From Hyperoodon ampullatus (Eukaryota > Chordata > Mammalia > Artiodactyla > Ziphiidae): a stretch of 64,000 bases of DNA. The translations under genes were made by a program, and so were the position numbers. How positions within the stretch are numbered: the stretch's first letter is position 1; each line of letters opens with the position of its first letter. Positions 1 through 12,639 of this stretch are shown here, in pieces. The notes under the pieces were generated by a model that ran no database searches, was not told where the DNA came from, and saw only the letters and a list, made by a program, of their open reading frames with translations. The stretch covers positions 1,116,001 to 1,180,000 of the forward strand of contig OX457072.1 of NCBI GenBank assembly GCA_949752795.1, in the 5' to 3' direction.

Positions 1-720
1 GCTACATCTGAACGGGACATTAGGGCACATTTCCTCCTTGGGGACTGAGCAGCTTTCTGGGTGTCTTGCCCATGGACGGTTCGGAACCAATGTCCTTTAA
101 TCCTGCAGGGTCACATTCGCTTTTGGTCCTGGGTGATTGTTCCTTCAGGCGGTGAAGCTCTCAGAGACTTGGGGAGATGATGACGTATCTGATTTCCATC
201 AGCTCTGCATGTTGATAACCACGCCCGTGTCTTTTCTGGACACGCTTTTAAGATCTGCTGTGTTTCCCTGCTTCCTGGACCTTTGTCTTTCGCTTTCTCA
301 ACTGAGCCACAGTTACTAATGATCTTATTTCCCTGAGACATTTTGTCCACTTAAGAAGATTTATTTGGTGCCAACGTTTTCATTGGTCATCACTCTAAAC
401 ACCTCACTCCGTCCTGATATTAACAGCTCATGTGGCATCTATGCATTGACATAGTTTTGTATAATGTTCACAATCTGGGTTTGTCAGCAGATTCTGAGAA
501 CATTTTTGGTAGGAGTGCTGCAGAGGGGATTTGCAGCCATCCAGTGGCAGCCAATCAGGGGATATAACACACCCGTTTGTCTCATTAGTGATACTGAGTT
601 TGATCACTTGATAATCATGTCGCCATTTTAAAAACCCCTTTCTCACTTTGTGGGCATCTGTAGGGGGCTCTTTGTGCAGAGGGCAGGGAAAGGAAAATGT
701 CTTCCATCTGCTCTCCTGGG
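1..720. other. No gene recognised
   Basis: Only short chance open frames with no recognisable domain or splice structure. I see no repeat that I can name. Confidence 0.5.
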
Positions 721-1210
721 TTCAATGACTGGGGACGGCAAATCAAACTGATATAAGACAGATTAACAATAGAGGAAAAAAGCTAGTTTTAATTACGTGT
801 GTGCACAAACAGTAAGCGACTGGAGCTTGGGGCCTTTTGTGGCATCTGAGGCTGCACAAAGGAGAGGCATTTTGGACTCTGGTTGGGGAAGGGAGGTCAG
901 TTACAGGATGGGGTCAGGAAATGCGTGATACACAAGAATTTTTTTGTAAGGTTTGTTATGCAGATTTAAGCGTGTGTTTTCCATTCCTAAGAGTTGCTAA
1001 GAGTAATCTTGCTCCTTGGTATAGAAGTAGGAGCACCTTTACACAAGGAAACATCCTTTATAAATGTGAATATCCCTTAAAAAAGGAAACTTAGGCTCTG
1101 TTTTCAGAGCTTCTCTTGCATCTGCTGTTTCTCAAAATAATCAGCTTAAAATAATCCTAATGCCAAAGAGACATATTTTAGGGTACATATTCTGGTCCCC
1201 TTCAAGGGGG
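720..1210. mobile_element. Possible old LTR fragment, family not named
   Basis: The text, especially the part around 1110-1205 mentioning 'CTAATGCCAAAGAGACATATTTTAG' in pieces (for example AATGCCAAAGAGACATAT) and the stretch near 755-800, resembles a mammalian LTR type seen repeatedly in other loci. I cannot name the family or orientation with confidence. Confidence 0.3.
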
Positions 1211-1429
1211 GCCATTCTTGATTAAAGGAGAGCAAAAATATCCACCCATATGTGAGCGTGTGACTTCACATGTACATCCTTCATGGATGAGGGGTAGTGA
1301 GCTGGTGGGTGTGGGTCATCCTGGCTGCAGTGACAGCTCTCAGCTGGCCAGCCTGGGGATTTTGTGACAGGGCAGGGGCTCACGAGAGGAGATTTAGGTG
1401 CACAAGTGCTTTCCAAGGCTCTGCCTGGG

Positions 1430-2400
1430 TGTAGTTTGTTACGATCTCATACAACATGATATATCTAATCATGTCAACACTAATATTAAATATGAATGGA
1501 GTAAACAATCCAATCCAAAGACAGAGATTGCCAGAAAGGATAAGAAAATACTTAACTGTGCTCTCTAAAGAAGACACCCTTCAGATTCAAGCATGTGTAG
1601 AGGTTGGAATATAAAAGATGGGAAAAAATACGTGATGCAAACAGCACCCATAAAAAAACTGGAGTGGCTACACAACTATCAGACAAAATAGACTTTAAAA
1701 CAAAAACAGATGTTACTAGATATAAAGAAGGAAATTTTATTATAGAAGTGGTCAATCCATGCAGAAGTTATAGGAATTATAAATATATATGTACCTACCA
1801 ATAGAGCCTTTATAGATGAAGTAAAAGCACTTGACAAAATCCAACGCCTTATTATGATGAAGACATGCCCCAACTAGACATGGATGGGATTTTCCTCAAC
1901 ACAATAAAGGAAATCTATTAAAAAAAACCCCACAGCTAACATACTTAATGATGAAAGAATGGATGTTTTTCTCGTAAGATCAGGAGCAATACAAGGGTGT
2001 CCACTCTCCTCACTTCTGTTCAACGTTATATGGAGGTTCTGGCCAGGAAATTAAGTGAGAACAAGGCATCAAGATTAGAAAGGAAGAATTAAAACTATCT
2101 CTACTTTGAGATGACATGATCTTTCTCCTAAAAAAAATCCTAAGGAGTCCACTACAAAGTGATTACAACTAGTAAACATGTTTGACAAGCATGCAGGATA
2201 CAAGATCAATATACAAATATCAGTTGTATTTCTATAGTCTGTCTGTGAACCATTTGAAAATGAAGTTAACTTCATATTAGCATCAAAATGAATAAAATAC
2301 TTGAGAATAAATAAACAAATGAAAGACCTACAAAACGTTTACTCTGAAAATTACAAAACATTTTTGAAAAAAAGAAAATCCCTCAATAAATGGACAGGTA
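1430..2400 (+). mobile_element. Diverged L1 (L1M) ORF2 fragment with internal deletion
   Basis: The part at about 1470-1808 resembles the endonuclease region of L1 ORF2 (for example the stretch reading CAGACAAAATAGACTTTAAA), and 1960-2340 resembles the reverse transcriptase region (AAGATCAGGAGCAATACAAGG and following). The block between them is much shorter than in an intact ORF2, so there is an internal deletion. All frames are broken; it is a fossil. Confidence 0.7.
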
Positions 2401-2459
2401 TTTTACTGTGAAACCATTAAAAGAAATATCTATTTGCATGATATATCTAAGCAAATGTC

Positions 2460-2670
2460 TGGGGACAGAAGGTACACTTCCTAGGGCTGGAGGGCTTGAG
2501 GGTCGGGGATGACGGGTAACGAGAAGGGATGGTTGGGGACAGTGCTATAAAGTGGACCATGGTGGCGGCTGCACAACCCTGTGAATACGCTAAAAATCAT
2601 TAAACAGTACACTTTGCATGGATGAATTGTGTGACATAGGAATTACATCTCCCTAAAGCTACTATGCATT
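2460..2670 (+). mobile_element. L1M 3' UTR end
   Basis: The pattern of a G-rich 'gggctggaggg' segment, then a region like 'attaaacagtacactttgcatggatgaattgt', ending in 'acatctccctaaagct', matches the 3' end of older L1M/L1ME elements. It probably belongs with the ORF2 fragment just upstream. Confidence 0.55.
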
Positions 2671-2959
2671 TTTTCTATATTATAAAAAAAGATCACTCTA
2701 AACTAAAAATTTTTAGTAAGGAAGTGTTATGTATAAATAAAAAAAACTATTGAATATTTATATATAGGGTTATAAACTCATGCTGGGAACATGCTTATTT
2801 TATTTAAAATGGTCTTGAAAATTTGAAAAATATAGGAAACTTAAAATAAGGATGATGAACATAACTTGTAATTTCTCTCTTCTCTCATGCTCTGCACTTT
2901 CCAAAATAAACTAGGAACCAGGATCAGGGATGCTATTCCATCTCAGGGTGTCAATGTCT

Positions 2960-3175
2960 GAATTATTTTTTCTAAATACATAAATAGATTTAGGAACAAA
3001 TGGAAATCTCAACTGATACCGAAAAAAAGCACTTGAGAAAATCAACACGTTACTATGATAGAAACTCAGGACAGACTGGGCTAGAGGGAGGTCTCTTCAC
3101 CCTGGTAACCATCATCCATGGGAAACCACAGCTGACGGCGTACCTGATGGCAAATGACTAAGGGCTTCCCCTAAG
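2960..3175 (+). mobile_element. Second diverged L1 ORF2 fragment
   Basis: Shows the RT-domain block around 'aaaaaagcacttgagaaaatcaaca' and 'accacagctgacggcgtacctgatgg', which corresponds to consensus 'gaaaaagcatttgacaaaattcaac' and 'cccacagctaacatcatacttaatgg'. Heavily mutated. Confidence 0.55.
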
Positions 3176-3179
3176 AACA

Positions 3180-4380
3180 AGGATGCAGGGCCTGAAAATG
3201 AGTTTTCTTAGCACCCTGACGCGGCTGACCCACAGAGCTGCATTTGGCAACTTCCATAAGATGAGAAAAGAGTAGAATTTCTCGATTTCACGATTGAGCC
3301 ACAGTGTTGATTCTGATTGTAATTTATTCACAACCTACTAAGTTCTGTCAGGATTTAAATTATGTCCTAAGAGAAGGGCAGATGTACTCAGATGGAGACT
3401 TTGTCATGTGTTTCTGCGTTTCATCCTATGGGGACCCTGCGACCGGCACGGGAAGCTTCCCTCGGGGTCCAGCCGGCCCGAAGTTCCTTCAACCACTGGA
3501 CATGGCCAAAGGAATCAATTCCAATCCGATTTTCTTCCAGTTAAAATACGTTTTGTTTTTGTTTTTGTTTTTTAGTTTATTTTGAACTTTAAAAATCTTC
3601 CTACAGGATCAAGGCTGTGTTACAAATGCAAATATCACAAATATCACACCCAGGCAGGTGCTGTAGGTCTGGTGTCCAGGGACCAGAGCCACTTAGGTTC
3701 AGATGTAGTAAATGCAGTCCTTCCGACTGTTGGGTTTAATCCTGGTACATCGTTGCTTTTGAGGGTTGTTCAAGGTAGACTGAAAGAATAGTGAAATCTC
3801 CGCTGGTACATCATATCGGGAGGGGTGTGAGTTTTGTATAGAAGGAATGGGCTCCCCAAACACTTTGCAAATTATTTTCAGCTTATCAGCTGGACTCACG
3901 GCAGGCTTAGCAAAACTGCCAGCCCTGGAGTTTCCCTGTTTGCCTTTTAAGCAAATAAGTAACTACCAAGTGGGTTTCAGCTGGATGTCACTACTGTGAC
4001 GAAGGCTGTCCCAAGTGTTTAATATGAAATCATCTGTCCTTCAAAAGGCTGGAGAACAGTAACATTTTAAAAGTAACCATTTTCCTTTTACATTTTGGTG
4101 TATTTATTCTTTTATTTTGTTGTAATCTTTTGATGTATTAAGAAATCCTAAATTAACTTGATTCCGATGTTAAGCAGCCTGGTGATATCATGTTTTCTGG
4201 ATGTATTGTTTTTTGTTTATTTATTTGATGTTTTGTTAAAGGCTAAAAAATACCAGCTTTTAATGTTTTCCCCTAAAGCTAATAGTTTTACTGGGGATTC
4301 TTAGAAAAGAAAAAAATGCTACAGTCTATTATATTTATAAAAGATAAACTGTATTACATTTTTTAAAGCATTGACATTTT
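3180..4380. other. No gene recognised
   Basis: AT-rich intergenic sequence with a short T/GT-rich stretch near 3552-3575. A 93-codon frame at 3304-3585 has no recognisable domain. Confidence 0.5.
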
Positions 4381-4559
4381 TTGAAAAATCTGGGAAATGG
4401 AGAAAAATCTGTTACATTGTTATTAGCAGGCTAACAGAGCCTTTGCTCAAATTTTATTGTATTAATTTTCAAACTTCTTTCTATGCACAATTTATACATG
4501 TTGAAATAATAATGTCTAGGCAGAATTGTGTTCTGCTCTTTTCTTTAGCATTGCATCTT

Positions 4560-4800
4560 AAGGATTTTCCTGTTATTCACTCATCCTCAGGATCATAATT
4601 ATAAATAAGTACACAATATTCCATCATGCGGACAGATCCTAATGTATTTTAATATCTTCTGTCTGTGGACATTTTGTTCTTTCCAGATGTTCACTATTAC
4701 AAATGATGCTACAATAAATATGTTTGATGATGTAGAAAATAGTCCTGGAAGTAAAATTATTAGGCCACAGGCTATAAACATTTTCATGGCTCATGATACA
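4560..4800 (-). mobile_element. Probable diverged L1M fragment
   Basis: Text near 4615-4735 ('aatattccatcatgcggacagatcc', 'tggacattttgttctttccag', 'atgatgctacaataaatat') matches the minus-strand form of an old L1 3' segment. Boundaries uncertain. Confidence 0.45.
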
Positions 4801-4975
4801 AATGTCAAAATTCCAGATACCAATCTGAAGCCATTTGTGTTCAGAGATGCAGTTTGTGGGCAAGTTCCTGCAGCCACACCCCCGTCCATGCGGGACGGTG
4901 TTGTTTTACTGCTGATGCTTCTTTAGTATACAAAAAATGCATATCACGGTTTAAATTTTTATCAGATTCATTTAA

Positions 4976-5078
4976 GATGTCCAAGGCCATCAGCTAGTAG
5001 CAGAGTCGAGAATAGAACCCAGGTGTTTTTGATCACAGGGCTTATTTTATTGAAAACCATGCTGTATTTCTTCTGTGA
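4976..5078 (+). mobile_element. MIR SINE fragment
   Basis: 'Ccaaggccatcagctagtagcagag' followed by 'gaatagaacccaggtgt' is a diverged form of the MIR core and 3' half (cacacagctagtaagtggcagagc, gattcgaacccagg). Confidence 0.6.
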
Positions 5079-5308
5079 TCATTTCTATCCCCATGGATGA
5101 AATTGAAATAATAAACCTCGCCAGGCTGTGATAAGATGCACGAGGTAATATGTGTGGGGCTTTAGGGAGGGTTTAGGGCATGGAAATCCCTCAAACGATG
5201 GCATTGATTATTATTTTTGTGTGCAGCCCACTCTCATGAATATGTATATTTTCAATTTTCTCTATTTGTTCCAAAGAAGATTAGAAGCCCTTTGTTATAG
5301 ATCTTTTA

Positions 5309-5600
5309 TTTTTTTATTAAAAAAATTTTTTTAAACATCTTTATCGGAGTATAGTTGCTTTACAATGGTGCGTCAGTTTCTGCTGTATAACAAAGTGAAT
5401 CAGCTATATGTATACATATATCCCCATATCTCCTCCCTCTTGCGTCTCCCTCCCACCCTCCCTATCCCACCCATCTAGGTGGTCACTAAGCACTGAGCTG
5501 ATCTCATTCTCTACATCCGCGTCTTTATTGCTGTCCTGCCCCTAGGTTCTGCATAACCATTTCGTTTTTAGAGTCCATATATATGTGTTAACTATGCAAT
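5309..5600 (-). mobile_element. L1 3' UTR end, minus orientation
   Basis: Begins at a T-rich stretch and continues with the reverse complement of the cetartiodactyl L1 3' end (AACATCTTTATCGGAGTATAG, then ATCCCCATATCTCCTCCC and ACCCATCTAGGTGGTCAC), reaching the sequence just after the ORF2 stop near 5590. It faces the larger L1 that starts 140 bp further right, so two 3' ends of the same family point outward. Confidence 0.85.
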
Positions 5601-5735
5601 GGAGCCAATATTTATTGAATGTCTGCTCTGTGACCTTTCCCTGGAGACCTCAGACTCCACGGCTGGGCCACGTGCTTCTGTATCCTACACTTTCCCTCCA
5701 TGTGAGAGCCCTGCCTCTTGCCTGTGTGAAGTGAA

Positions 5736-8608
5736 AATATGAACAGACTAATCACAAGCACTGAAATTGAAACTGTGATTAAAAATCTTCCAACAAACAA
5801 AAGCCCAGGACCAGATGGCTTCACAGGTGAATTCTATCAAACATTTAGAGAAGAGCTAACATGTATCCTTCTCAAACTCTTCCAAAATATAGCACAGGGA
5901 GGAACACTCCCAAACTCATTCTACAAGGTCACCATCACCCTGATACCAAAACCAGGCAAAGATTTCACAAAAAAAGAAAACTACAGGCCAATATCGCTGA
6001 TGAACATAGATGCAAAAATCCTCAACAAAATGCTAGCAAACAGAATCCAACAGCACATTAAAGGGATCATACACCATGATCAAGTGGGGTTTTTATCACA
6101 GGAATGCAAGGATTCTTCAATATATGCAAATCAGTCAATGTGATACACCATATTAACAAACTAAAGGAGAAAAACCTTATGATCATCTCAATAGATGGAG
6201 AAAAAGCTTTTGACAAAATTCAACACCCATTTTTGATAAAAATCCTCCAGAAAGTAGGCATAGAGAGAACTTACGTCAACATAATAAAGGCCATATATGA
6301 CAAACCCACAGCCAGCGTCATTCTCGGTGGTGTAAAACTGAAACCATTTCCTCTAAGATCAGGAGCAAGACAAGGGTGCCCACTCTCACCGCTATTATTC
6401 AACATAGTTTTGGAAGTTTTAGCCACAGCAATCAGAGAAGAAAAGAAATAAAAGGAATCCAAATTAGAAAAGAAGAAGTAAAACTGTCAATGTTTGCAGA
6501 AGACATGATACTATACATACAGAATCCTAAAGATGCTACCAGAAAACTACTAGAGCTAATCAATGGATTTGGTAAAGTTGCAGGATACAAAATTAATGCA
6601 CAGAAATCTCTTGAATTCCTATACACTAATTATCAAAAATCTGAAAGAGAAATTAAGGAAACACTCCCATTTACCACTGCAACAAAAACAACAAAAATAC
6701 CTAGGAATAAACCTACCTAAGGAGACAAAAGACCTGTATGCAGAAAACTATAAGACACTGTTGAAAGAAATTAAAGATGACACAAACAGATGGAGAGATA
6801 TACCATGTTCTTGGATTGGAAGAATTAACATTGTGAAAATGACTATACTACCCAAAGCAATCTACAGATTCAATGCAATCCCTGTCAAACTACCAATGGC
6901 ATTTTTCACAGAACTAGAACAAAAAATTTCACAATTTGTATGGAAACACAAAAGACCCTGAATAGCCAAAGCAATCTTGAGAAAGAAAAACGGAGCTGGA
7001 GGGATCAGGCTCCCAGACTTCAGACTATACTACAAAGCTACGGTAATCAAGACAGTATGTTACTGGCACAAAAATAGAAATATAGATCAATGGAACAGGA
7101 TAGAAAGCCCAGAGATAAGCCCACACACATATGGTCACCTTATTTTTGATAAAGGATGCAAGAATATACAATGGAGAAAAGACAGCCTCTTCAATAAATG
7201 GTGCTGGGAAAACTGGACAGCTAGATGTAAAAGAATGAAATTAGAACACTCCCTAACACCATACACAAAAATAAACTCTAAGTGGATTAAAGAGCTAAAT
7301 GTAAGACCAGACACTATAAAACTCTTAGAGGAAAACATAGGCAGGACACTCTATGACATAAATCACAGCAGGATCCTTTTTGACCCACCTCCTAGAGAAA
7401 TGGAAATAAAAACAAAAATAAACAAATAGGACCCAATGAAGCTTAAAAGCTTTTGCACAGCAAAGGAAACCATAAACAAGACGAAAAGACAACCCTCAGA
7501 ATGGGAGAAAATCTTTGCAAATGAAGCAACTGACAAAGGATTAATCTCCAAAATTTACAAGCAGCTCATGCAGCTCAATATCAAAAAAACAAGCAACCCA
7601 ATCCAAAAATGGGCAGAAGACCTAAATAGACAATTCTCCAAAGAAGATATACAGATTGCCAACAAACACATGAAAGGATGCTCAACATCACTAATCATTA
7701 GAGAAATGCAAATCAAAACTACAATGAGGTATCACCTCACACCAGTCAGAGTGGCCATCATCAAAAAATCTACAAACCATAAATGCTGGAGAGGGTTGGG
7801 AGAAAAAGGAACCCTCTTGCACTGTTGGTGGGAATGTAAATTTATAAAGCCACTATGGAGAACAGTATGGAGGTTCCTTAAAAAACAAAAAACAGAATTA
7901 CCATATGACCCAGCAATCCCACTACTGGGCACATACCCTGAGAAAACCATAATTCAAAAAGACACATGCACCCTAATGTTCATTGAAGCACTATTTACAA
8001 TAGCCAGGTCATGGAAGCAACCTAAGTGTCCATCGACAGATGAATGGATAAAGAAGATGTGGCACATATATACAATGGAATATTACTCAGCCATAAAACA
8101 AAATGAAACTGAGTTATTTGTAGTGAGGTGGATGGACCTAGAGTCTGTTATACAGAGTGAAGTAAGTCAGAAAGAGAAAAACAAGTACTGTATGCTAACA
8201 CACATATATGGAATCTAAAAAATAAAAAAGTTTCTGAAGAACATAGTGGCGGGACAGGAATAAAGACGCAGATGTAGATAATGGACTTGAGGACACGGGG
8301 AGGGGGAAGGGTAAGTTGGGACGAAGTGAGAGAGTGGCATGGACATATATACAACTACCAACTGTAAAACAGATAGCTAGTGGGAAGCAGCCGCATAGCA
8401 CAGGGAGATCAGGTCAGTGCTTTGTGATCACCTAGAGGGGTGGGATAGGGAGGGTGGGAGGGAGACGCAAGAGGGAGGGGGTATGGGGATATATGTATAT
8501 GTATAGCTGATTCATTTCATTATACAGCAGAAACTAACACAACAATGTAAAGCAACTATACTCCAATAAAGATGTTAAAAAAACAAAAACAAAACCAAAA
8601 AAACCCCT
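5736..8608 (+). mobile_element. 5'-truncated L1 retrotransposon with degraded ORF2, 3' UTR and A-rich tail
   Basis: A 2.87-kb L1 that begins inside ORF2 upstream of the reverse transcriptase region and runs to the 3' end. ORF2 text ends near 8218; the 3' UTR contains the G-rich 'gggagggtgggagggagacg' stretch and ends 'ccaataaagatgtt' with an A-rich tail at about 8577-8608. ORF1 and the endonuclease domain are absent. I could not find a convincing target-site duplication. Confidence 0.9.
5739..8218 (+). pseudogene. L1 ORF2 pseudogene (reverse transcriptase and C-terminal regions)
   Basis: The family enzyme makes cDNA of L1 RNA at a nicked genomic target. Here the frame is broken: about two extra bases near 6090-6100 shift frame, a one-base loss near 6440 shifts it again, and a one-base gain near 6690-6705 shifts it a third time. 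After that, in the third frame, there are in-frame stops at 6959-6961 (TGA where CGA is usual, a CpG decay) and 7427-7429 (TAG). The catalytic FADD box of the RT reads FAED (about 6493-6504), replacing one of the metal-binding aspartates. The longest intact piece is 7436-8218, the C-terminal part. It cannot encode an active enzyme. Confidence 0.9.
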
Positions 8609-8829
8609 CACCTTCCAAAGCAGTTTCCATGGAACCAAACAAAGAATAAGAAAGGATGCATATATACTCAGCTGATTTCGGAGACAATGTCATAAGTCCA
8701 TAGTTTTATATTTTGTTTCAGTGAGAACTCTTTTAATATGTTGACTAGGAGAAGCATTCGGGCCGGATACAGACCCCAGAATATGCTAACATCTCTCCCC
8801 TTGCGGCCATCATGTGTTAAAAGATATTC

Positions 8830-9150
8830 ATTCACTAACAAATATTATTGAGAGTCCAATACGTGCCAGTGTTTGAAGGTACATCGGTGAGAGCTGTTGC
8901 TCAGAGAAGAAGGAAGAGAGAGGAAGGGACGGCCTGTGAACCCGAGCTGCGCCCACCAGGAGGCTGGGTGACCCGCGGGCAGCGTCTTGCTCCATGAAAT
9001 ATGTGTTATTAGGCACACGGTGTAAGGATCCTGTGTCACCTGCGGTTTGAAGATGAGGACACTGAAGCTGAGTTACAGGAAATATTTGCCCGAGGTCGTG
9101 TTTTCAGAAAGCAAGCTGACCTACGAGTTTCAAATCCCAGCTGCCCGTCA
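8830..9150 (+). mobile_element. MIR-type fragments
   Basis: 'Attattgagagtccaatacgtgccagtg' (8845 onward) and 'gatgaggacactgaagctgagttacagg' with 'tttcaaatcccagctgcc' (9050-9145) match the two halves of MIR, separated by unrelated or diverged sequence. Confidence 0.5.
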
Positions 9151-10750
9151 CTTTCTCTTTCAACTGTCCCGTGACATCTTTATCGAACTCTAAATCGGTG
9201 AATTAAATCTCCATCCTTTTTGGTGGATGCAATCCATCTGGAGAATTAGTGGAATATAGGACACATCTTGGTGATAGACCTTATCTTATAATTATATAAA
9301 ATGTATAAAATTTTTTGTATATGAAAATATATTAAATGGAAAATAAAAAACATGAAGTAAAGAAGCGATTTAAAATATATGTGTCATTTTGGGGCAGTTC
9401 TTCCATTGCACATATTTTGTTATTTTAACTTTACATCAGTGACATTTTGATAAAAAATATCCTAAGAAATATACTAAAGATTGCCTTTAAGTAAGTAGCC
9501 CTGCTTAAAAATTAAAGAAATAAAAAGATAAAAATTAAAAAATTGAAAGTTTTGTTTATTGGAAAGCAAATGTCAGAAAAAAACCGTCATTCACTAGGGG
9601 AACAAAAGTTTATTTTCTGGGGAATGTTGGGTTCTTCACAGACTCTGCAGGTTCACATCCATTTTTAGTGTCAGGCACACAGTGGCCAGCAGAGGGCGGT
9701 ATGGGTCTACAATTAGTCCAAAACCATTAAAAATTAAGGGAAAATATTCTCACTCCCTTAATCCAAAAATCTATGCTGTAGTAGGTGAAATCTTTAAAAA
9801 TATTTGTATTATATATATTGGGATCCATGATATTTGATTACTTTATTAGGACAATGTATAGGAAATTTTTTTTTATAAACATGGATAATCTGTGTTTTAG
9901 GAAATGAGTGAGCTTGAAGCAAATGCTCTCTTTGATTTCTACAAGACAAAATCCACTTTAATCTGGCTTTCAGGGCTTTAAGAGGCTTTAATTCCTGACT
10001 ATTTCTGATAAAGTATATTTCTATGAACAAAACAGTTTTGCGTTTGGTGATTCTAAGCTAAGCAAGTGTGTCGAAGGTTATAGAGAAGAAAACTGTCATA
10101 ATGTCATTTTACTTTTGAAGAAAAGGAGGAAGAAAACAAGAGGAACTCGCTCTTTGTGGTGATTCCCGCTTAGGCCCTGTGAGGGGAGGATGGGCCGTCG
10201 CCCTGGGGTCTGCCTGGGGCTGCAGCTCTGCTGCAGTAGCGTCCGTCACCAGCCCCTGGGGGCCCTTCACTTCACCCACTCAGCCCCAACATCCGGAACT
10301 ATGTCCTGAGCACAGACACACGTGGCAGCGGCCAGGATTCACCAATAAACAAAAACGGACCTGCCGGCCTGTATGACTCCATCCTCAAGCCCCTCTAGGT
10401 ATCACTTTCCTAAAGGTGCCGGGCTCACCGGACTCCTAAGGAAGCTCTACCGCAAGCCCCGCTTTTGGCCAAAAGAGACACACAGCTGAGTCCCCAGCCA
10501 ACCATACTGGTCATTCCAGCTGCTAACAAGGTAAACATCTTTCCCTAAGAGTAACTCCCGGGAGAACAAGCAGACAAGTAACATCCCCAAACACAGCGCT
10601 CTCACGGGCTGAGACTGACTCAGAATCCGGCGGCCCAGGGTGCGTGACGGGCTTGCGGGCAGGAGGGCGGGGAGCGGGCTCTGGTTCCGGGCTGCGTGTC
10701 CTACCCGTCGGGGGACTTCGTGGGACTTCAGCCCAGTTCTTTACCAACCC
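9150..10750. other. No gene recognised
   Basis: AT-rich to about 10.1 kb, then more GC-rich with a modest CpG enrichment at 10620-10740 that is too short and weak to call an island. No splice-consistent exon seen. Confidence 0.5.
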
Positions 10751-10754
10751 ATTC

Positions 10755-10890
10755 CGGGCTTCCTCCTGTGCGGTGAGGGGATAACAGAGACTCTGCGTCT
10801 GGGGCTGTTGTGAGGCTCACCTTCACCCGAAGCATTAAGGCCCTCAGCTGGTAGACAGCAGGCGCTCAATGGGAGTAAACTGTATACTCG
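10755..10890 (-). mobile_element. MIR fragment
   Basis: 'Ggctgttgtgaggctcac' followed by 'gtagacagcaggcgctcaatggg' corresponds to the reverse complement of the MIR 5' half. Confidence 0.55.
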
Positions 10891-10899
10891 CTGTACATC

Positions 10900-11740
10900 G
10901 CTGTTGTCAGGCACCGATTACGTGCTGGGGAAAAGGTTGGATAAACAGGAAATAACAAGAGCATTTTCACCCTCGCCAGGTGTCAATGAATCCTCACCAC
11001 TGCTTCTGTAAAATTACGAGTGATTTGAAAACACAAATTCCCCAGAGTAGCGACTCCTAACATCTTCCACGAATGTGTGCTCTGTTCTGCTCCACAGCGG
11101 CGTCTAGAAACCTCCTGTTTGCCGTCAGAAATTGCACACTTGCTGCATCAGGGTCTCCCCTGAGGACCCCTTCTTCCCTGGAGGGTGTGTCCCCGATTCC
11201 ACACCTCTCAACCCACCTCCCCACTCTGTCCTATCGCTAGTGGTCCTGGCTCCGGTGCTGGACCGAGCGTGGATTCTGGCTGGGGCTTGGTCTGCCCCGG
11301 GTCTCCTAGAAGAGGACAACGCGTTTGTAGAAACAAAGCTCATGCTCTGCATTCCCTGCAGCTTCAGACTTTGGCTGTGGTCTGTTTCCCTAGAAGCATC
11401 GGGATCCTTCCGAAGGCTTTAGGGTAACAGGGTTGTCACCACCTTTGACACCCGACCTGCTGCCTCCTTTGCCCTCTGACCTGGACTTCCATGGGTCTGT
11501 GGACCCTCCTTCATCTCTCAACTTACCTGATGGGACTGTCGCCTTGCACCTTTCTGGAGAGGACCTGCTGCTCCAGAAGCTTCCCAGCAAGGTGACCGGG
11601 CCTCTGCCCTGTGATGCTTGTCCCTGAAACCTGCTTCGTCTCCGCGGCAACCGTCCAAGCACCCCTTCCCTCTCCCCTGCTGTCCTCCCTGCCCGCCCCC
11701 ACCCAGGCTGACCTATGTTTCCTGGGCTCCCGTCTCTCTG
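10900..11740. other. No gene recognised
   Basis: Moderately GC-rich sequence with several overlapping frames of 60-98 codons on both strands (for example 11132-11422 and 11390-11662). None shows a recognisable domain, start context or splice pairing. Confidence 0.45.
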
Positions 11741-11744
11741 TATG

Positions 11745-11865
11745 TCTGGTTGGAATGGTGCTTACACACGTGTATACATTTACCCAAACTCATCCATTAT
11801 GCACTTAAGGTATGTGCATTCCACTGTACATACATTTTACCTCAATACAAAGTAATGAAACTGAA
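11745..11865 (+). mobile_element. L1ME 3' end
   Basis: 'Acacgtgtatacatttacccaaactcat' then 'tacattttacctcaata' is the typical terminus of older L1 3' UTRs. Confidence 0.6.
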
Positions 11866-12019
11866 AATAACAAAAACAATGAACATGCATCGTTTCAACC
11901 TTCCCCAACTATAACTGTTAAAATTTTGAAACAGTTTTGAAAACATAATTATGTTCTTGAGCTTAGTTTTGATTGGAGTGGAAGGTCTTCCAAATATCCT
12001 ACAGGAGGGACAGGAAGGA

Positions 12020-12245
12020 AATGACTATTTCTTAGCATTTATGCACCAGGTACCATGGTGGAGCTTTTACGTACACAATCACTAGTCATGTTTGCAGTAA
12101 CCCAGGGCAGTTCCTTTGCTGACCTTCCACCCACAGATGAGAGGTAGCGTCAGATGAGGTCACCTGCCAGAGACCAGCCAGCCAACGAGGGAACACTGGA
12201 ATTCCACCTCACATCCCATCTCCTTTCCACGACACCAACTCCAGC
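12020..12245 (+). mobile_element. MIR SINE
   Basis: Starts 'cttagcatttatgcaccaggtacc' and continues through 'cacagatgagaggtagc' to a region like 'ggaattccacctcacatcc', following the MIR order across about 220 bp. Confidence 0.6.
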
Positions 12246-12639
12246 TCCTTCCTGCTCCAAATAAGCCAGAGTTGTCGGAATCCTGTGTTTCAAGAGAAAC
12301 TCATTTTTGAGAAAAAATATGTATCCTTACATCCTTCTAGAACTCCTTTTCTCTCTCTTTGGACCACCGTGGAACATTAATCTACCTGACCTCCTTGACA
12401 GATTTGGAGCCACACTGAAGACGTTTGGGAGAAGCTAAGACCAGAACATTCAAGATAATGCACCGTCATCATTCGGGAAGCAGGTGTCACATGGATGTCA
12501 ATGGATTCTCCCAGCTTTCCACCTAATTTTCTAGGGCAGGTTCCTTTCATCCGGCGCGTTCTTTGAATGTTGGTGCTGGTGTCGTTTGTGTGCATCTTTC
12601 CAGCCCTGGCTGGAGGCCTGTTACCCCGTCTCCTGACGG

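Noticed and set aside
7436..8218. 260-codon open frame as a possible gene
   Set aside because: It is the C-terminal remnant of L1 ORF2, continuous with broken RT sequence upstream and an L1 3' UTR downstream.
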